This document shows, piece by piece, positions 1-11,900 of a DNA stretch of 64,000 bases. Position 1 is the first letter of the stretch. Every line of letters starts with the position of its first letter. Location of the stretch: assembly GCA_963971575.1 (NCBI GenBank), contig OZ020611.1:57507381-57571380 (forward strand), in the 5' to 3' direction. A program made the translations under genes and the position numbers. Under the pieces are notes generated by a model, which did no database searches, was not told where the DNA came from, and saw only the letters and a program-made list of their open reading frames with translations. This stretch comes from Liopterus haemorrhoidalis. Taxonomy: Eukaryota; Arthropoda; Insecta; Coleoptera; Dytiscidae.

Positions 1-1048
1 GTGATGAATTTTATAAGAAATTTTAAATATTAGCACCACATTTTTTATTTTCAAATGGTGTAGTGTAATTAATAATATTTTAAATGGTAAATGCAAAAGA
101 AATATGAATAGTGTAATAAAAAAAATGGCACAGACTAAATTTAATATGTACAATAAAAGTAAATATAAAAGTAAAAAATAAATATACATATACTTGTTTA
201 TTTATTTCATATGCTTGCTTGCAAATAAAATAATAAAACTTAATGCTTACTGAAGTATTAACTTTTAACAACTGTAATTAATTTTAATTTTAGTAAATTA
301 ATTTGGAGAGTTGTAAATAAATTAATCCTAATTTTCGGTTCAAGGCAATCTTTAATTTTCTACCAAAATTACATTTTATTTTTCAATTTTGGTAGAAAAT
401 TAATGGTTATGCGCGATTCATAGCAATTTAAAATATAAAAATATATTTGTGTGCCTTGCGGGTTGCATACTATCTAATCCTAGTTCATATTACAACCACG
501 AATGTCGCAACTATCGCTGTCCAAAGCCGTAACGTGGGAGTCCGCTATCTTCTTTGTTTAATAATTTGTGATTCATATCAGCGCCACTAGGTGACAACTT
601 ATTTGTGTAAATTTAAAATTGGTTCGAAATATTTAAAATATTTTGGTAAAAATTACAAATTGATACATTCAATAGTTTGCACATTTGAAATTGGAAAAAT
701 AAAATAATGTCTATTGCAAGTTATATAACAAAATTAAAAATAATTGAATTTTCAATTGAAACTTATGACAACAGTGATGACAGTTAATTAACTGACAGTT
801 AAAGCTTGCAGTACACATTATTTTATTTTTCCACAGCCAACCTTTATGTAATTTCTTTTTGAACACATCGTATAAGAAATTGGAAAATTTATTTTAATAA
901 ATATATTTTAAATTTAACGGCCCAAATCTTTTTAAGTTTAAACATTATAAAGGTAATGTACTGAGTGAAAATTAACCGTTTTCCCATCTTAAAAAGTTAA
1001 TGAATAAATAATTCGGAATAATACTCATAATTTGTCAGGTTTTTAATA
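1..1048. other. AT-rich stretch, no gene recognised
   Basis: No coding exon could be recognised on either strand. By gene order this should lie within or beyond the TFIP11 intron following exon 8, but no exon encoding the conserved TFIP11 C-terminus was found here. The only structured feature is the hairpin at 352-403, listed separately. Confidence 0.5.
352..403. repeat. perfect 19-bp inverted repeat (hairpin)
   Basis: The arms at 352-370 (ttaattttctaccaaaatt) and 385-403 are exact reverse complements separated by 14 bases. The DNA is AT-rich, but a perfect 19-bp match containing a CTACC core is more than base composition easily explains. It may be the remnant of a foldback MITE. Confidence 0.6.
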
Positions 1049-1134
1049 ATGGACGAAGAGTTGATTCAATTTGAATTGGATGAAGTAGGGCGTATGGCTA
1101 GAGAAAGAAGGTGTCGAGCAAGTTCCACATTAAG
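1049..1134 (+). CDS. candidate orphan first coding exon (28 codons plus 2 nt)
   Basis: An ATG at 1049 opens a charged, acidic-then-basic peptide beginning MDEELIQFELDEVGRMARER. The frame stays open to an AAG|GTAATG splice-donor-like junction at 1134/1135. The frame is not AT-biased like its surroundings, and the peptide looks like a genuine N-terminus. No downstream exon was found, and a piggyBac element begins only 67 bp further on, so any following exon is separated from it by that insertion or lost. It could be the first exon of a DNA-transposon gene (Harbinger-like genes often begin with an acidic Met-Asp-Glu stretch) rather than a host gene. I do not recognise the family. Confidence 0.25.
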
Positions 1135-1201
1135 GTAATGATGTGTTTGCCAACACAGTTAGCAACGGGTGCACTAGTATTATTATAATGTATTTGTTTA
1201 A

Positions 1202-2398
1202 CCTTCAAGCAGGCGCGTGGTCATTTGGAACGGCAGTGGTCGCGCGTATCCTAAAAGACCTATTGGAGATTTTAGGGATTTAAAACACCAAATAAGTAAA
1301 TAATCATTTATTTTTTATAATTTAAACAATTATCTTTCGGTTAGGAAAATATTTAGTTATAAAAAAATATTCTAATCTAAGTAATTGCAATTAAAATGAT
1401 AATTAAAAAAAAAAAAACACATTGCCTTTGGATTAGGTCACAATTTGACAACATAAATCTTATTTTTTCATTAGGATAAAATCCAAATTAAGAAAAAAAC
1501 TAAAAACCAACACATATCTCTTTGGATTATAAAACAAAATCAAAATTATATAAACAAAAAACTTCTATAATATTTATCTTTGGATTATAAATAAATTTGG
1601 CAAGATAAATCCTTATAATTAGAAATCAAAATTATAAAATAAAAAATCTAGTATATACTACTTATAGTTTAGTTTTCTTCCTCGTCTGTCTCTTTGTCAT
1701 GGTAACATTCATTGCAAACAAATGTAGTGTGGTCCCTGCAAATATTTCTTACACAAGATGTGCATTGTGTCTTAGATTGTCTCCTATTTTTAGCTGGACA
1801 TATTTTGCTGCTTCCTCTGCATGCAGTGGAACTTGTGCCTGGTTCATTGCTTCTCACCCTGTTGTTATTAGATTTTTGCCATTTTGTCACCTTATCATGT
1901 CCCGTAAAAAAACTGCTTATCTCTGATAAGAGATAAGGGCACATCTTCTTCCTCCGAACTCGAACCGCTTGCTTCTTCTACCTACTGAATTCCTTCGTTA
2001 CACTTTCTACATTAGAAAGGTGGTCGGAAACTTGTGAACCTACGTCACTGACCACTGATTCACTCTCTATATCTTCTTGTATTTGCGCAATTATTTCGGA
2101 ATCACTAATAGGTCTACGAGCCATTTTTTTTATAAAAAATACCAACTTAGTTGAAAAAGCAAGAAATATTTTCGCAAACAGAGTCACGCGTAACCCTTTC
2201 GACGACGGGCGCGTGTAGTCTTTTCGACGCCTCCGCCGCGTAGGAAACAAAAGATATTTGGCCAACACAGGACGCGCGGGAAAGAGGGGTATATAGTTGT
2301 TTTTGTTTGTAGTGAACTTAGAAGAGGCTAATTGAGACGAGAAATAATTGTGGCGGAAATGAGTGTGGTCGATTCGACGCCACGCGCCCGCTTGTAGG
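1202..2398 (-). mobile_element. non-autonomous piggyBac element with complete ends
   Basis: The element is bounded by TTAA at 1198-1201 and 2399-2402, the piggyBac target duplication. Its 19-bp terminal inverted repeats (1202-1220, reading ccttcaagcaggcgcgtgg, and 2380-2398) match at 17 of 19 positions. At 1197 bp it is about half the length of an autonomous piggyBac. Inside, on the minus strand, the N-terminus of a transposase is joined to its cysteine-rich C-terminus with the catalytic core missing. It lies in the TFIP11 intron after exon 8 (or beyond that gene). Autonomous relatives elsewhere in the genome would be needed to mobilise it. Confidence 0.93.
1669..2124 (-). pseudogene. piggyBac transposase, internally deleted remnant
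   Basis: The minus strand begins MARRPISDSEIIAQIQED at 2124, an acidic N-terminus typical of piggyBac transposases. After one frameshift near 1980 it runs through an acidic Ser/Glu stretch into a FYG..DKVTKWQK segment that precedes the catalytic domain in this family; a further frameshift lies within that segment. The protein then jumps to a C-terminal cysteine-rich zinc-binding tail, with CTSC, CRDHTT and CNEC motifs, at 1690-1760. The DDD catalytic core is absent. The product is therefore non-functional. The family assignment is supported independently by the TTAA-flanked terminal repeats. Confidence 0.88.
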
Positions 2399-2402
2399 TT
2401 AA

Positions 2403-2741
2403 AAACACTTTAAAAACCACGAACAAATGGTGTTCGTGTATCTTCGTAAATATTAGGGAGGCAACGATTTATTCTAGGAAAATGTAAACTAATAATATTG
2501 GCGACACATCTTGGTTATTGGTCTGAGGCTGGTTTAACGGAGAAATCCAAAGCCATAATCAAAAGGGGAGGGGGAAAACATTGTATTGAGATACGTTTAA
2601 ATTAAAATCTGTATCTGTAAAGCCGTGTATTAGTTATATATGTACGTGCTCGTTACATCTAAGTATATAATCAAGACACAAATTGCAAAAGTTTATTTAC
2701 CTGTGCTTCAAAATTGTGAAGTGCAAATATTTTTCACTTAC
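2403..2741. other. intron sequence, nothing recognised
   Basis: This stretch lies between the right TTAA of the piggyBac element and the splice donor of TFIP11 exon 8 (GTAAGTG, reading leftward at 2741-2735). I see no exon or repeat boundary. Confidence 0.5.
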
Positions 2742-2963
2742 CTAAATGTTGCTGATGTGGATTAATAACCAATGATTGCATGCAAATATGTAGTTTTGGT
2801 ACAATGTGCTTATGTAAAAATGCTGCGAAAACTCCTTCCGGCAGAGCCGGTTTCCATGGATTTAATATCAATTTAGCTGATCTATCAGATGGATGCCAGT
2901 TTGCTAAAGCGGTTCCTAATTTGTCTTGAATTAATGGGAATATATGCGAATGTATCCTGGTAC
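2742..2963 (-). CDS. TFIP11: TFIP11 exon 8 (last one in the window)
   Basis: The exon encodes [20 protein letters not shown] and ends [10 protein letters not shown], both family signatures. It ends with one unpaired base at a strong GTAAGTG donor. The reading frame must therefore continue in a further exon, which I could not find between 1 and 2741. Confidence 0.95.
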
Positions 2964-5900
2964 CTGATAACAAAAAAAAAGCCTTTGGTTTCTGGAGTTT
3001 GTGAGACATAAACTCTTCATGCAGAATACCATAATCTAGAATCTAGATAACGTATTCGACACTGTGGAGAGAATAAATCGGGGAATCTCTCTTAAGGAGA
3101 CGCACAACCGTATGGTTTCTTATAGAAAACTAAGAATCTGAAATAAAATTAGAAACAATTTATAAATCAAAATTTGTTGCAAATTTTTATTTATCTAAAG
3201 TGGGTTTTACACGGTTCAATTTATTGTTCAAAAGTTGGCCTTAAGTTGGCTTCAATTTATTGATATGTATAAAGTGTTCAAATTTCGTCAATAAATTGTT
3301 CAATTTATTTTGTAAATAGAAAAAGTTCTATTTTTCATCAGTTTTTTAGGGAATTCTAGATATAATATTTTTAACTGTTTAGTTATTGCCAACTGTTTAG
3401 TTGGAGCATAACCAACAAATGTATAGGTTATGTGTTTTGTTTTCAAATGTGAAAGAACCGCAAAAGTTCTAATTCACCATCATCTACGTTATTTCTTTTG
3501 TTTTTGTTCACAGCTCGTAATTTTGTGAAGATTTTTTCAATATTTTCATTTTGATAAATACGTCAACATGTTTTACAGTTCGTAATATAAAAGTTTTCAA
3601 AAAATAATGATTTAATAAATTGATGTGTGTAAAGTGATCCTTTCATTTTCAAAGTTACCAATAAATTGTTCAATTAATTGTCAAAAAACTTAAATAAATT
3701 GGACTGTGTAAAACCAACTTAATAGGATATTTTTAATTGTAAAAGCACTGTTATGTAATTGAAAATAAACAAATTGCATTATAGACGCCATCTTTAATCC
3801 TCTCGTTGCATATTTGTGTACCATGCGGCAAATTGCAGCTAAAGCTTCATTCTACAAACATATTCGTAGATTATTTGTTCTATTGTGAAAACTACTTATA
3901 GTTCGTATACTTCTTTTGCCGCCATCTCGAATCTGCTACAGTTTTCAACTTAAGTGCTGCGGGTAAAAAGATTTAATTTTTGTAAAGAACATGTGACCAA
4001 GTGGCATTTCAGTATCATCAAGTATAATATTTTTCGACGAAGGTTCTAAACTATAAATAATCATGTTGTTGTTTTTTTTTTGACATCTAAAAGTTATTTG
4101 AAACCAACAAATATATTTAAAAAATTACAGAATAGTGTGATACCTATTATTAAGTTATTGGACAATAATATTTTTACAATCTATTTTCTATCAAAAATAT
4201 TCTATTAGATAGATAAAAATTCGGTGTAAAATTGAGTGTATAGATTGTCACTAATTTTATATCAGATTGTTAGATTTGTATAAGAAACTAATAAGTAATA
4301 TTAGTTTAAATAATAAATAATAGTAGTTTCTAATAATAAGTAATAGTAAACCCTTGATTAACACGCTAATAGGAGGGTGGGCTTTAAATATGAATGTTAT
4401 GTCCGTTAAGTCAGACGTCTTATTTTCGCCAACGATTACGTTAATAACACATTAATAAGAAAATAAAAAATGTCGCTTTAATGCATATTTAAGGGCAGTA
4501 CTACATATTTATTTTCTCTTCTGTTTAAAGTAAGAAATGTCTATTCAATTTTTTAGTCCATGTTTAGCTTAATTTATATTTCTAAAAAATTTTAAAATCA
4601 CCCGCGATTGTCTTAAAACCGTACTTCGGTCTGGGCGTTTTTGAACATGACTTTATGCTAGATAAATCCGCCAGGCTTATACCGGGGAAGAATCGATTTA
4701 AAACTGTGAGTGAGCACTGGGGACGATTTCTAGCAACGGATTTCTAGTTGATTTTTTAAAAAGAATAATGATCAGTTGAATTTTAACAATCAATCAATGG
4801 TGTGTTATATCCGAACTCTGTTAAATCGAGAGTTTACTGTACTTCACATTAGTTTTTTAAAGTTTATAATCAAAAAGAGAACATTACAAATAACTTACCT
4901 AACAGAGGAATCCATGGATGAATCCACACGTGAATGGGTATTGTGTCAGTAAGTGGATTCCAGAGAGTTACTTCATTGGTCAGACGTGGCAGCACGAGTT
5001 GGTCAATAACGTTGTCCAAAATCCATGGTGGCAGTATAGGCATCCATGTCTCTAGTAGCTCAATAAGTGGATCACAGTCTCGAGGACTCCACGTTCTAAA
5101 ATTATAAGTCAATTAAATTCAATATATGAGGTGTGAAAAATTTGTGCAATTCTTTTTGCCTTGTTATGTTGGTACCAACACAGTGAATAGATATCTCAGC
5201 AGTCGGAGCAAAATTATTGTGTAAGAAACAGCCTATACATATTCTGTTTCTAGCTGTGTTCATAGCTGTAAAACGTACTGATCTGTGAAGGTGCGAGTTA
5301 TATATTCCATACTGATGATTCTACAATATTTTATTGATGACTTTACTACTTGTTATTATTGTGAAATATAAAATTAGCTTAGATTGTAAAAATGAAAATA
5401 ATATATATATATAAAGAACATTTTAGTATTATAACATCTTTTGTCAAACCATTGTTTGTTAATAAAGTAATTTTTTAACAACTTCTTTTTAAATTTTAAC
5501 TTGCGGTATTCTACAAAGGATTATTCTCCGATACTTTTCATATTTAATTTGAATGAATTCATAACAAAAGAACATAAAATTACGCATAATATTTTGGGTT
5601 CATTGACGTATGTTAACTTAAGCAGTATGTTAACATAAGGCAATACTGCATTCTAAAGTATGAATGGACTATAGTTTTTCTTTACAAAAGTGAACATAAT
5701 ATATAGGTAAAATATAAAATCATATCAACAACAGAAAAATCAAAAAACGATAAAAATTATCACATAAAATTAACATTTCACTCAATAAGTCTCCAGTTTT
5801 GTAATTTTCAAAATAATAGATAAAAAAGAATTTCGTGTGTTGATTAAACATTGTTTTTTGATGGGAAAAAATACTGTTGAAGCCAAACAGTGGCTTGATA

Positions 5901-8900
5901 AGCGTTATAGAGACTCTGCATCAGGCAGATCAACTATTACTGATTGGTATGCTGAATTGAAAGGTGGTCGTACAAACACCGATGATGCTGAACGCTCTGG
6001 TCGCCCAAAATCGGCAGTTGTTCCGGAAAACATAAAAAAAGTCCACAAAATAGTTTTGAAAGACCGTAAAGTGAAGTTGCGTGAGATAGCTAACACCTTA
6101 AAAATATCAGAAGGTAGTGTGTTTACAATTTTACATGAAAATTTGAGCATGCGTATATTGCTTTCGAAGTGGGTGCCGCGTTCGCTTACACCGGACCAAA
6201 AACAACAACGCGTCGACGATTCAGAGCGCTGTTTGGAGCTATTCAAGAGACATAAAAAGGATTTCTTGCGTCGGTATGTGACAATGGATGAAACATGGAT
6301 CCACTACTACACACTTGAATCAAAAAGATCGTCAGATGAGTGGACAGCAGTCGGTGAAAGTCGTCCAAAGCGACCAAAAACTCAAAAGTCAGCTGGCAAG
6401 GTTATGGCATCCGTATTTTGGGACGCGCATGGTATTTTGTTTATCGACTATCTTGAGAAAGGTAAAACTATCAATAGCGAATATACATGGCATTACAATA
6501 CTACATGGCATTATTGGATCGATTGAGAGTAGTAATCAAGAAAAAACGGCTTCACATGCAAAAGAAAACAGTGCTCTTTCACCAAGACAACGCCCCGCGT
6601 CACAAGTCGATTAAAACGATGGTTAAATTGAATGAATTACGTTTCGAATTGCTTCCTCATCCACCGTACTCTCCAGATCTGGCCCCTAGCGACTACTGGC
6701 TTTTTGCAGACCTCAAAAAGATGCTCCAGGGAAAGAAATTTGACTCAAATGAAGAAGTGATGGCCGAAACCGAGGCCTATTTTGAGGGCAAAGACAAATC
6801 GTTCTACAAAGAAGGCATCGAAAAGTTAAAGGAGCGTTGGAATGAATGTATCACTCTTGAAGGAGAATATGTTGATGAATAAAGTCGAATTTCTAAAAAA
6901 AAAAAAAAATGTTTTTTTTAGTTAGACCGGAGACTTACTGAGCGACGTGGTAAATTGCTTATTCTCGTTAATTTATTTTGCATGTTATCAAAGACACAAA
7001 ATCATCAATTTACAGGATCAAGTTAGGTCATTAGACAAGTACTATGAACTGAGCAATTCTTAAAAAATAAATGAAGGAGTACACCAAAGATTTTTCGTCA
7101 AAATGAAAGTTTGCTTTTACGCCCTTGCCTTCTTTGTGTTTATGGCAAGTGCCCTGCTCGCCCTTCCTTTTTACGGTGCTGGCTGGTACACCTTCTAAAA
7201 CTATGTAAAGTAGAGGCCATGTTGAAATTTTAATTTGCATTTGACAGTAAATGAAGCTAAATGCATTTTTGTGTACTTGGCGTTTTTCATTATGTCGGAA
7301 AATAAATTTTGTATTAAAAATGAAGCAATTTATAAAGAACGGGAATTTATGGAGAATAATTGCGAAAATTACACCTTGGCACACGCACCATCGCACATTT
7401 GTTAACTTCATTGTTTTTTAAACAGTTTTTGACAAAAAAAAAGGATAATAATAATAATAACACCGTGATGATCTCGCAAGCTCACTTCGTCAGCAAGATT
7501 AAGTTTGGCCCCGTGAAATTTTTTGCTTTTCCCACCAATAAAAAAAACATATAAAAGATCAAGATTTTGTGAACAATGACGACTTAACCTTTAAAGGACC
7601 AATGGTCGATATATCAACCGCTGTGAGTATTCGCTGCTGGCCCAATGGTCGATCTGTAAACCGCTAGTTATGCATATCGTATTTCATTGCTGTCATGCGT
7701 ACTAAATACTAAATACTAGCATGTTGCAGTCTGAACTATATCCAAATGTAAGGAATGTGACTGAGCAGTGCGTAAATAAAAACATACTATATTATAAACA
7801 AACTAGTGGAGTAAGACAAAGATAAGAGTACTATAAACAGTGATAGCATAAACAGTGCGTGTTATGTTTTTTTAAAAAATCTACAAGTGTAAACTAAGTA
7901 AACTAAGATAACATACCTAAATTATGTGTAAGCAGGGCCGTACTTCACAAAAATGAGGTAAATAACATAATTTACATTTACCGAATTGCTTTACTTTTTA
8001 TTTTTAAAATCTTTTTAATTTTGAAATAAAATAATTTTAGATATATAGAAAATTTAATTCTCTTTAATTTTGTTTTTAGTTTTTTATTCTAGTGTAAATA
8101 GAACGCGCGCTATGTTATTTTAAGCAAAAGTTTGCAATTTTACGCGCAGTCAGCAAATTAATTCGGTCCGGCAGGTAATACTATGCGAAATAAATTCGGT
8201 ACGGAAAAGGTTAAATAAAAATCGTTGAAGGCCATACCAGACAATGACTTCTAAAACTGTTTGGAAATTTGGAAAAAGCATCGACATACACGTATTATAT
8301 TCGATGGCAATTGACTTACTTTGATAGTGACAATATTAAGATCCGTGAATAAAGACATACAAAATTAAGTTATTGCACTAATTTTTGATCACACCTCATA
8401 AACTAAATAATATATTTCCTTTATATTTAGATAATCTACTGTTCTTCGAGGTAAAATGAAGGTTATACAATACTCACGATACTGTTGATCTAATAACCGG
8501 TACCCATGTGTTCCACAATAAGCTATCGTACGGTTGAATCTGTCCACTGTTAATTTCCAAAGTTCCTCTCTTAGTTGGTCGATCTAAAATATTTTTCCAT
8601 TCCGTAAATATATCCAAACATTGTGTAGGAGCTGTTAGAGGTGACCAACTAGCTAAAGCAGATGTCACCAGAGGGCCTACTAAACCAGGTGCTAGTTCTC
8701 CTAATTCATACATAGTATATTCTTCATAATGATTATCCTAAAACAAAATTATATATATGAAAAAAATAAATTTTATAATTTAATATTAAATTACGCATTT
8801 AACCTGAAATTTGGCATCTTGTCAAAATGGTTAGCTATACTGCATGATTATGATAAATCTCAACATACACGTTACTTATGAACAATGGCATACTGTCAAT

Positions 8901-11900
8901 TTTCTACTATAAGTTCTGTATGTATTTATTTACTTGTGTGAATCATTAATTTTATAATAATTAATTACAGAAGTATAATAGTGTTTGTATCTCTTATTTT
9001 TAGCTTCTTTTTAAAATATCAAGATTGGTATTTTGTCTTTTTGTACCGATAACAATTATTTTAATAAATATTGTTCAATAAATTGATCAATTTTTTCGTC
9101 AATTAATTGAACAATTTATTAATAACCTTGAAAATAAAAGGTTCAATTTACACACATCAATTTATTTATAAATTTTTTTGAAAACTTTTATATTACCAAC
9201 TGTACATGTCGACATATTGAGAAGTGACATTACCGGTAGCGGCCCTGTGATCCAAGGAAATATGGCTGTTGGCTCTAGTACTCAGCTCTAGTCTCAATAT
9301 GCTTTGTCCTGTCTGGATTGACAGCCAAAAACACTTCAATATATTCTGCTTTTCTAGTTTTTACAATTTCTATCGACATTCTAACAAAAATTCAATACTA
9401 AAACGTACGTAATAGGTTCAAACCGTACTAGAGTGTCTAGTACAATATTTGTCCACCAGACAGCGTATTCGAGCGTGTCAGTTCTCAATAGGTTGTTTCT
9501 CTAGTTAGGCGGAACTAGATTTTCAAATCTAGTAACTTGATAGAAGCTTTTAATCTTTTTGTTTAGGAAAAACCTGCTTCAATGTATAAAAAATTAGCTA
9601 GTGACAACTTGAGAAAATTTAAATTCCATTTAGTTCCGTCTAAAGGTTTGGAATAGCCAGTGCCGTACCTAGACAGGGGCACAGGCTCGGAGAACAGATC
9701 GAAGGGGGGGGGGGAGGTAGCAGAAAGGAAAATATTGACATAATAATTGTATTTGAATGAAGACCTTTTTTCTTTTAGGTCATTATTTGGATATTAGAAG
9801 TAAGGACCGTTTTTTTAGGTCCTTACTTGGATTTTAGAAGGACTTTTTTTTGTTAGTTTAGGGGGGGCCAATTATAAAATCTTGCCCAGGGCCCTAAAAA
9901 AGCTAGTTACGGTCCTGGAAATAACCTATAACTATTTATCAAAATGAAAATATTGAGAAATTCTTCACAAAATTACGAGCTGTGAACAAAAACAAAAGAA
10001 ATAACCTAGATGATGGTGAATTAGAACGTTTGCTGTTCTATCACATTTGAAAACGAAACACATAACCTATATATTTCTAGGTTATGCTACAACTAAACAG
10101 TTGGCAATAACTAAACAAATAAAAATATACTTAGAATTCCCTAAAAAAAATAATAATCATCAATAACTTGTTCAATTTAATTAAATTGAACCGTGTAAAA
10201 CCCACTTAAGGAATATTCCTAAAAAATATGTAAATAAAATTAACCATACTAACCTGCAATTCTTTAAACGCATGTGCAACTTGTCCTAAAGATAATCCTT
10301 GCGTCTGGTCCATTATTTTATCCACAATATCTAAAACACTCGCAAGACTATCTATATATTCATTTTCCTTCTTTAATGTTGCTTTTAAGGTTCCTTCTTC
10401 TTGGTTCAAAGCAATAATACGATCCTGGCAATATCTCGAATTTCTATCGCATAATATAATATCCTGTTCACACATGTCGACTAACAAGTCTAGGTTGTGC
10501 TGTATTTCTGGTAAAGTAAAGTTAGCACATTGTTTGTGAACAACATCTTCATATAGTTCCACTCCTGGAGGAGCTTTAGGGCCACTCAGAGCATGATATC
10601 CGCTAAGTACTCTTTGCTGCGGCCCTGTCATATCGATTACTTTTACTTTACTTAGCTCGCTAAAAATGAAATCAATTGATTACTAAGATAACTGATATAA
10701 AGATCACGAGACTTTACATGCCGATTGATTAACAGAGAACCAATAAACAAATACATCGTACGAAGTGTGTAATATAAGTAACCGAACTGGCAACATTGCG
10801 TTTGATCTGGCAACATTTGGGACACGATAATTGGAGGGGCGGCAGGTGAACATGTGATACGCATTCAGTACGAGTTTGAACTCGCTAGAGTAATTTTGTT
10901 GTTCGTAGAGATTTTTTTCATGAAACACTTTTTTCTAGTGCGTTCTAAAAATGAGTGACATTCATTTCAAGCAACGGTGTGATATCAGGTTTTGCTTCAG
11001 ACTTGGGCACAGTGCAATGAAAACTTTTGCAAAACTTCAGCAGGCCTACGCAGAGAGTGTTTTGTCAAGGACTCAGGTTTTTTGGTGGTTTAAGGCATTT
11101 TCAGAAGGAAGAGAGTTGATTGAAGATGAATCAGCAGAAGGCCTTCATCTTCAAGAACCGATGAAAATGTCGACAGAACCAGGGATCTTGTGCGTTCAGA
11201 TCGTCGGTTGACAGTCAGAATGATCGGGGAAGAGTTGAATTTGACTCACATTACCGTTCATCAGATTTTGACCAATGAATTGGGGCTCAGCCAACTTATT
11301 CTCCAGACTTGAATCATTGTGACTTTTTCCTCTTCCTAAGCTTGAAAAAGCACCTCAAAGGACGTCATTTTAGGACACTAGAAATCATTCAAACGTCCGT
11401 AACCGACCAGCTGACAGCTATTCCAGTCTCCGAGTTCCAGCACTGCTATGAGGAGTGGAAGAACCATCTCCAGCGCTGTGTGGCTTCCCAAGGAAGTTAT
11501 TTTGAGGGAGACAATATTGAATTGTAATTCTATTCGAGTACAAAATTTAAAAACCAGTTCGGTTATTTAATTTACAAACCTTGTATGTGCAACGAAACGC
11601 GGAACATATCAGTTTAACAGGGGATTTTAGATAAGTGTGGAAATTGACTCTCCTGTACATTTTAGAGCAAAAATACAAGTATAAAAAGTTGTTTAAAATT
11701 GGTTTTTATTATTAAAAAGTCTAAATTTGATGGCATGTTAAATTTTACATTGCATATTCTATCTCTACTATGAGTTTTAGACAAAAATTTTATTAATAAA
11801 AATTGTTCAGTATTTTATTTCCAATACATTGTGCCAAATTTTGAGTCAATAAATCCCAATTTGTTTGAAATAAGGCACAATATTTTTTATATTTATATCT

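Larger units (their letters stand above)
9060..10206. mobile_element. second copy of the Harbinger-type MITE, inverted and interrupted
   Basis: The segments 9060-9212 and about 9925-10206 match, in reverse orientation, the MITE at 3199-3719, including the terminus ccgtgtaaaacccact followed by TAA. They are separated by about 0.7 kb holding two other MITEs. The left terminus is diverged or truncated. The right end lies about 50 bp from the donor of TFIP11 exon 5. Confidence 0.7.

Noticed and set aside
7031..7411. 126-residue minus-strand ORF
   Set aside because: No recognisable motif, AT-driven composition, and it is antisense to the more convincing 31-codon ORF.
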